From positions 1-8,475 of the forward strand of contig JASFMR010000119.1 in assembly GCA_050117475.1 (NCBI GenBank): DNA of 8,475 bases, given 5' to 3'. The stretch is from Fodinibius sp050117475 (lineage in GTDB: Bacteria; Bacteroidota; Rhodothermia; Balneolales; Balneolaceae). Below are positions 5,781 through 8,475 of this stretch, piece by piece. The notes under the pieces were generated by a model. The model had not been told where the DNA came from. It saw nothing but the letters and a program-made list of their open reading frames with translations, and did no database searches. Position numbers and translations under genes: made by a program. Numbering within the stretch: position 1 is the stretch's first letter; each line of letters starts with the position of its first letter.

Positions 5781-7118
5781 TTAAACAACGATTTCTGAAT
5801 CCAGCTGTCGTTCTGTAAACTTGTGAACTTCGTCAACAAGGAACTTTTGCACTGAATCCACGGTAATATTTTCGATTGTTTCAAGGGCAAATGCGTAAAC
5901 CAATAATTCACGAGCTTGTTGTTCGCTAAGCCCGCGGCTTTTAAGATAAAACACCTCATCTTCCTCCAATTGACCTACTGTTGCACCATGAGAACAGACA
6001 ACATCGTCTGCAAAAATTTCCAGCTGGGGTTTGGTGTTTACCAATCCCTTTCGGGACAACAATAAGTTTCTGTTTTCCTGGAAAGAGTCGATTTTTTGGG
6101 CGTCTTTTCTAACAAAAATCTTACCATTAAATACAGAATGCGCCCGGTCATTAATTACACACTTGTGTAACTGGTGGCTATCGGCATGCGGAAAACGATG
6201 ATCCATAACAGAATGCGTATCGGAGACTTGTTCTCCGTCAATAAGGACCAGCCCGTCTACCGTAAATTTCACTTCCTCATCACGCTGAGAGATGCGGGGC
6301 TCATTTCTCGAGAGCTTGGCTCCGCGAGTAATTGTGTAGGATTCATAATTGGAATGCTTGGAAACAAATGCCCCTGTTCGCGCAATATGGATCGCTTCCA
6401 TGCTTTCGCGCTGTATTTTAGTATGTTTAACGTAAGCATTTTCCTCAAGGTTAAGCTCAACTACCGGCAGATTAAAATATTTATTCTCACCTAACCCGAT
6501 ATGATCCTCAACAAGCGTAATTTCAGCATCCTGTTCTGCCACTACAACGTTTCTAGTAGTGGTAAAATAGTTCTCGTCTGCGTTTGTTTGAATAAATAAC
6601 AGTTGCACGGGAACATCTACTTTTGTTCCCTCCGGGACATGAATAAAGGCACCGTCTTTGATGAATGCATTATTGAATGCTACAAAGACATCATCCCCAA
6701 AATCGAGATACCTGTTCAAATGTTCTCTCACAAGAGGATTTCCTTCTGAAGCAAGTTTTGCCAAGCTTCCAATAAGGAGTTCCTCCGGCAATGCCTCTAT
6801 CGAAGAATGCACTTCAGAAAATGATCCGTTGATAAAAACCAGCCGTGCCCCATCACTTTCAGGGATATAATGATTACTAAAATTCCCCTCCTTAACCTCC
6901 AGGTCTGATGCCAATTTGTAAGAATCTGAATACAAATCCTTCAGACTGATAAATCGCCAATCTTCGTCTTTTGAATGGGGAAAATGGGTGTTGCGTACAC
7001 CCTCCGCTCCTTTCAAACGAATCTCATCGAGAAGTTCGGATTTACCGTTGAGTGCTCCTTGGTAGTCCAGTAAGTCCTGTAGAAAAGTACGGTCTTTATG
7101 TTGCTTCACTTTCGTCAT
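5781..7118 (-). CDS. sufD: Fe-S cluster assembly protein SufD
   Basis: Forms the SufBC2D scaffold with SufB and SufC, in which new Fe-S clusters are built in the cytoplasm. It is 445 residues, slightly longer than E. coli SufD (423). The N-terminal SufD helix region carries FPHSKDEDWRF (46-56), the middle is the right-handed beta-helix core, and the C-terminal part has CSHGATVGQLEEDEVFYLKS (375-394) followed by RGLSEQQARELLVYAF. His377, with Cys375, aligns with E. coli SufD His360/Cys358; that His is needed for cluster building at the SufB-SufD interface. ATG at 7118 is three nt after the sufC stop and is preceded by an A-run instead of a Shine-Dalgarno sequence. sufS starts five nt after its stop. 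Confidence 0.97.
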   Translation of the reverse strand: MTKVKQHKDRTFLQDLLDYQGALNGKSELLDEIRLKGAEGVRNTHFPHSKDEDWRFISLKDLYSDSYKLASDLEVKEGNFSNHYIPESDGARLVFINGSFSEVHSSIEALPEELLIGSLAKLASEGNPLVREHLNRYLDFGDDVFVAFNNAFIKDGAFIHVPEGTKVDVPVQLLFIQTNADENYFTTTRNVVVAEQDAEITLVEDHIGLGENKYFNLPVVELNLEENAYVKHTKIQRESMEAIHIARTGAFVSKHSNYESYTITRGAKLSRNEPRISQRDEEVKFTVDGLVLIDGEQVSDTHSVMDHRFPHADSHQLHKCVINDRAHSVFNGKIFVRKDAQKIDSFQENRNLLLSRKGLVNTKPQLEIFADDVVCSHGATVGQLEEDEVFYLKSRGLSEQQARELLVYAFALETIENITVDSVQKFLVDEVHKFTERQLDSEIVV

Positions 7119-7121
7119 TTT

Positions 7122-7901
7122 TTACTGCTGTTCTCCATTTTTTGATACCGATGCTGTCTCCATCAACCAATCATACCCCTGCTCTTCAAGCTTAACGGCC
7201 AGATCTTTATCACCGGATTTGACAATCTTTCCATTAATCATGACATGTACAAAATCAGGTGTTACATAGTCGAGAATTCGCTGATAGTGCGTAACCAAAA
7301 CTACAGCATTATCCTCATCTGCAATTTGGTTAATACCGTTGGCAACAATTTTCAATGCATCGATATCCAGACCTGAATCTGTTTCGTCTAAAAATGAAAG
7401 TTTTGGATCCAATACCGCCATTTGAAAAATTTCATTGCGCTTCTTCTCTCCTCCGCTAAACCCGGCATTAATACTACGATCCAGAAATTCTGGTTTCATA
7501 TCAACTACGCTGAGTCGCTCATGGGCATAATCCTCAAATTGCAATGGATCCAACTCTTCCCGGCCACGCTCCTTGGCTATGGTATTATAAGCCTGTCGAA
7601 GCAAGGTCTTGTTTGTCACGCCGGGCACTTCAATAGGATATTGAAATGCAAGAAAAATACCTTTGTGAGCTCGTTCCTCGGGCTCAAGTTCCAGAATACT
7701 TTCTCCGTCAAAGAGAATATCCCCCTTGGTAACCTCATATGCAGGGTGGCCGGCAACCACTTTCGAAAGCGTACTTTTACCGCTCCCGTTGGGCCCCATT
7801 ATGGCATGAACTTCTCCATTATTGACTGTCAGGTTAACTCCTTTAAGGATTTCAGTTCCTTCCTCTGCTACAGAGACGTGTAAGTTTTTTATTTCTAACA
7901 C
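7122..7901 (-). CDS. sufC: Fe-S cluster assembly ATPase SufC
   Basis: ABC-type ATPase of the SUF scaffold. ATP-driven dimerisation rearranges SufB-SufD so that the cluster can form. It is not a transporter and has no membrane segment. It is 259 residues, slightly longer than usual because of a polar tail after about residue 248. Walker A GPNGSGKST is at 36-44, the Q-loop region at 87 (FQYP), the SufC-type signature FSGGEKKRNE at 148-157, Walker B and D-loop LSFLDETDSGLD at 168-179 (Glu173 catalytic), and the switch His205 in VTHYQRIL. The start is GTG at 7901-7899, directly before the conserved LEIKNL; no ATG is available nearby in frame. It lies 55 nt behind sufB and three nt ahead of sufD. 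Confidence 0.97.
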   Translation of the reverse strand: MLEIKNLHVSVAEEGTEILKGVNLTVNNGEVHAIMGPNGSGKSTLSKVVAGHPAYEVTKGDILFDGESILELEPEERAHKGIFLAFQYPIEVPGVTNKTLLRQAYNTIAKERGREELDPLQFEDYAHERLSVVDMKPEFLDRSINAGFSGGEKKRNEIFQMAVLDPKLSFLDETDSGLDIDALKIVANGINQIADEDNAVVLVTHYQRILDYVTPDFVHVMINGKIVKSGDKDLAVKLEEQGYDWLMETASVSKNGEQQ

Positions 7902-7956
7902 TTTAAATAATATTCTTTAATATTGATTTTAGTTACTGGTACAAGATCATAAAGCG

Positions 7957-8475
7957 TTATCCAACGCTACCTTCGAGCTTAATTCCAAGCAGCTTGTCGG
8001 CTTCAACAGCAAACTCCATGGGCAATTCTTTTAATACCTCTTTACAAAAACCGTTGACAATAAGTGATATAGCATCATCCTCATCCATACCTCTTTGTTG
8101 CAGATAGAATATTTGTTCTTCCCCAACCCTGCTAGTCGTAGCCTCATGCTCAACCTTGGCAGTTGGATTGGCAGATTCAATGTATGGAAAGGTATGAGCA
8201 CCGCACGTTTGGCCAATCAGCATTGAGTCGCAGACGGAATAATTCTGAGCTCCGTCAGCCCGGGGACTGATTTTTACCTGGCCTCGGTAACTGTTATTGG
8301 ACTCTCCGGCAGAAATACCCTTTGAAATAATGGTGCTCTTGGTATTCTTGCCAATGTGAATCATTTTAGTACCGGTATCCGCCTGCTGGCGGTTGTTTGT
8401 TACGGCGACAGAAAAGAATTCACCAATCGAGCTATCCCCTGCCAGTATCACACTCGGATATTTCCAGGTAACGGC
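7957..8475 (-). CDS. sufB: Fe-S cluster assembly scaffold SufB, C-terminal part
   Basis: Main scaffold subunit of SufBC2D. Only the last 172 residues are in the window; the frame is open to the right edge, and residues upstream of 8451 (AVTWKYPS) are typical SufB, so no start lies here. Family segments are GEFFSVAVTNNRQQADTGTK, a TIISKGISAG stretch, CDSMLIGQTCGAHTFPYIE and VEHEATTSRVGEEQIFY, ending LEGSVG at the stop. The Cys of CDSMLIG and the second Glu of VEHE align with E. coli SufB Cys405 and Glu434, reported as needed for cluster formation. sufC follows after 55 nt. The operon promoter and any Fe-S-sensing regulator site would be to the right of this window. Confidence 0.97.
   Translation of the reverse strand, partial: AVTWKYPSVILAGDSSIGEFFSVAVTNNRQQADTGTKMIHIGKNTKSTIISKGISAGESNNSYRGQVKISPRADGAQNYSVCDSMLIGQTCGAHTFPYIESANPTAKVEHEATTSRVGEEQIFYLQQRGMDEDDAISLIVNGFCKEVLKELPMEFAVEADKLLGIKLEGSVG

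Noticed and set aside
7422..7883. A 153-codon open frame on the plus strand opposite sufC
   Set aside because: It is antisense to the conserved ABC ATPase motifs; its sequence is a mirror of SufC codons with no family of its own.
7902..7956. AATATT-AAAG-AATATT hairpin between sufB and sufC as a terminator or regulatory element
   Set aside because: The stem is six A/T pairs and self-palindromic, too weak to act as a terminator, and a stop inside the scaffold operon makes little sense.

Overview
The window is a compact, single-direction gene block: eleven genes, all on the minus strand, almost no spare DNA, and partial genes at both ends. Reading in the direction of transcription (from 8475 down to 1), the order is sufB (3' part), sufC, sufD, sufS, a two-domain nfu, a sufA/iscA-type carrier, a DUF2480 protein, an SDR oxidoreductase, an SSAT-like GNAT acetyltransferase, fni (type 2 isopentenyl-diphosphate isomerase) and a polyprenyl diphosphate synthase (5' part). 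No RNA gene, mobile element, CRISPR array or clear terminator is visible.

The likely source is a bacterium of the Bacteroidota/Balneolota/Rhodothermota group. DUF2480 is, to my knowledge, essentially a Bacteroidota-type family. Most starts lack a Shine-Dalgarno sequence. Two gaps hold boxes resembling the TTTG / TAnnTTTG promoter of that group. The assignment is inference; no rRNA or phylogenetic marker is present.

Region 8475-3526 is a SUF iron-sulfur assembly operon. SufBCD is the scaffold and ATPase. SufS supplies sulfur from cysteine. Nfu and SufA pass clusters on to target proteins. Gaps are 55, 3, 5, 91 and 17 nt. No sufE, sufU, sufT or iscR is in view. The 91-nt gap after sufS is the largest in the block and carries an 11-bp direct repeat framing a 19-codon ORF.

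Region 3523-2996 is the DUF2480 gene, two nt behind sufA. It is the only gene here of unknown function within the Fe-S part, and it has three cysteines in family-conserved motifs plus an internal duplication. It is the best candidate for undescribed biology.

Region 2917-1 is a second module: SDR and GNAT (2 nt apart), then fni and a short-chain-type prenyl synthase for isoprenoid supply. Possible internal promoters lie before the SDR gene and before the prenyl synthase. Three listed starts (sufC GTG, fni ATG rather than an upstream TTG, prenyl synthase TTG) need care.
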